DNA from: Spirochaetaceae bacterium
Lineage (GTDB): Bacteria; Spirochaetota; Spirochaetia; DSM-27196; SKKC01
Reading direction: 5' to 3'
Assembly (NCBI GenBank): GCA_003554375.1
Contig: PWGF01000351.1
Span: forward strand, 1-12,733
DNA: 12,733 bases
Made by a program: the position numbers and the translations under genes. This document shows positions 11,699 to 12,733 of the stretch, one piece after another; positions within the stretch are counted from its first letter, which is position 1, and every line of letters begins with the position of its first letter. The notes below the pieces were generated by a model, which saw only the letters and a list, made by a program, of their open reading frames with translations, ran no database searches and was not told where the DNA came from.

Positions 11699-12733
11699 AT
11701 GGAAACCCGATACGGACAGCCCCGATACCGACAGCGAGGAACGCCACTCCTCACGAAGGGGCCGGCACCATGTGCGGTGCCCCTTCTCTTGGCACTGCTA
11801 CTCTTCGGCGGACTTGGTCCACTCCCACGATCGGTCTCAGCGCTCTCTGAGCAAGACGCGCCGCCCATTTTCCAGCAGGAAGCCGGCCAGGCCTATCCCG
11901 GCGAGTTGTCCACCGCGGAAACCGGCACGCTCGCCGCCGCGCTCAGCGCAGCGGTACATGCGCCGGCGGTCAGACAGAAGGTGGCCGACTACCACGCAGC
12001 TCGCATCGATGCGGCGGCCGCAGGGTACCGGGGCGATCTGTCGTTCTCGATCAAGCCATCGGTCCGGACCGATTTCGACCCTAATGAACGCGGAAGCGAC
12101 GATGGCTCCTCCGTCCGATACCAGGCGGGGGCCTCCCTCGAAACAGTCATCCCGCTCGGTCTGAACGCTCAGGACGCCGATCGCTTGAACCGCGCTACCC
12201 TCGCCCTCCGGCAGGCGGAGTCCGAGCTCCGGGAAGAAGTCTTTGCGGCGCTCGTCGCCATCTACGCCGCCTACACCGACGCGTTTCTCGCTACGCGGGA
12301 GCTTCCGGTCCTGGAGGCGGAGCTCGAGGCGGCGAGCTCGGCGTGGGAAGCGAGCGAGGCTCGTTACCAGGCAGGGGAGCTCGCTTTCCTTCGTGCACTC
12401 GATGCCCGCGACGACTTCTCCCGCGCCGAACGGCGATGGGAGGAAGGCCTTCTGGATGCGGAGTCGGCGTGGCTCACGCTGATTATGGAGACGGGGAGCG
12501 ACGCGGGAGGCCTCTCCGATCAGACGGCGTCAGCCTTGGAAGCCGACGCTTCCGGGTCGCTCTTCCCGGCCGGCATGAACGGTGAGCAAGGCGCCCCCCG
12601 ACTCGGCTGCCCAGCCGGTGCGATGAGCGAGCTCGACGTTCCATCGCTCGAGCATGTCTTGGAATCCCTGCGCACCGAGCACCCGCGCGTCGTTCGACAA
12701 CTCGATGCCTTGGAAGCCGCTCGCGGTGATACC
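11699..12733 (+). CDS. TolC-family outer-membrane efflux protein (3' end outside window)
   Basis: An open frame of 345 codons running off the window end. After a polar N-terminus a hydrophobic signal segment (APCAVPLLLALLLFGGLG, residues ~23-40) ends near SVSA. The mature part shows the outer-membrane-efflux-protein pattern: a first strand region (SFSIKPSVRTDF, GASLETVIPLGLN) followed by the long alpha-hairpin with LRQAESELREEVFAALVAIY. Then comes the family's RYQAGELAFLRALDARDDFS segment, and LDAESAWLTLIMETG before the second half, which starts at SLEHVLESLRTEHPRV. TolC-type channels are trimers serving RND or ABC exporters, whose genes may follow beyond the window. ATG 11699 is the first possible start (an in-frame stop precedes it at 11693), but no ribosome site is visible. 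GTG 11777 would shorten the leader. A 15-bp imperfect repeat (11707 and 11722) lies in the first codons. Confidence 0.85.
   Translation, partial: METRYGQPRYRQRGTPLLTKGPAPCAVPLLLALLLFGGLGPLPRSVSALSEQDAPPIFQQEAGQAYPGELSTAETGTLAAALSAAVHAPAVRQKVADYHAARIDAAAAGYRGDLSFSIKPSVRTDFDPNERGSDDGSSVRYQAGASLETVIPLGLNAQDADRLNRATLALRQAESELREEVFAALVAIYAAYTDAFLATRELPVLEAELEAASSAWEASEARYQAGELAFLRALDARDDFSRAERRWEEGLLDAESAWLTLIMETGSDAGGLSDQTASALEADASGSLFPAGMNGEQGAPRLGCPAGAMSELDVPSLEHVLESLRTEHPRVVRQLDALEAARGDT

Overview
The window is high-GC DNA from a Gram-negative-type (diderm) bacterium. It carries a predicted outer-membrane beta-barrel, a TolC-type efflux channel (cut by the window end), a lipoprotein with a relaxed lipobox, and several proteins with signal peptides. 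The mature N-terminus beginning AAGAAE and the loose lipobox remind me of free-living high-GC spirochaetes. That assignment is a guess from protein style, not a demonstrated placement. I see no rRNA, tRNA, CRISPR array, insertion sequence or phage gene.

Layout. Positions 2-289: 3' end of a gene whose product ends in a Gly-rich linker and a winged-helix domain. 493-1650: a GNAT acetyltransferase followed by an exported isoaspartyl peptidase/asparaginase gene that has lost its catalytic half. 1581-2953 (minus): a GNAT-ThuA two-gene operon. 3305-4204 (minus): a DUF4382 lipoprotein with a strong terminator behind it. 4487-6615 (plus): an ECF sigma factor, a membrane protein with a CBM48/AMPK-type glycogen-binding domain that is a likely anti-sigma factor, and an exported protein of unknown function. 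6748-8957 (minus): an outer-membrane barrel, a secreted Glu/Arg-rich protein and a small helical protein. 9086-10573 (minus): a formylglycine-type sulfatase. 10812-11545 (minus): a HepT-MntA (HEPN/MNT) toxin-antitoxin pair. 11699-end (plus): a TolC-family protein.

The main result is a regulatory pattern no gene list would show. Four sites carry the same bipartite element, TGCAACC, exactly 16 nt, GGTAG(A/T), each on the correct strand and 22-42 nt upstream of a start codon. They precede the DUF4382 lipoprotein, the CBM48 membrane protein, the secreted Glu/Arg-rich protein and the small helical protein. The arrangement (an AAC-containing -35, fixed spacer, short -10) is what an ECF sigma factor recognises. 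The only sigma gene in the window lies between two of these promoters, and one promoter is embedded in its own last codons with the -10 overlapping its stop codon. I infer a local cell-envelope regulon in which the ECF factor drives its own membrane-bound regulator (negative feedback), a surface lipoprotein, two uncharacterised proteins and, by read-through, the outer-membrane barrel.

The other genes (GNATs, ThuA, sulfatase, HepT-MntA, TolC) look like independent accessory or housekeeping modules. The truncated asparaginase meets the end of thuA at a likely rearrangement point.
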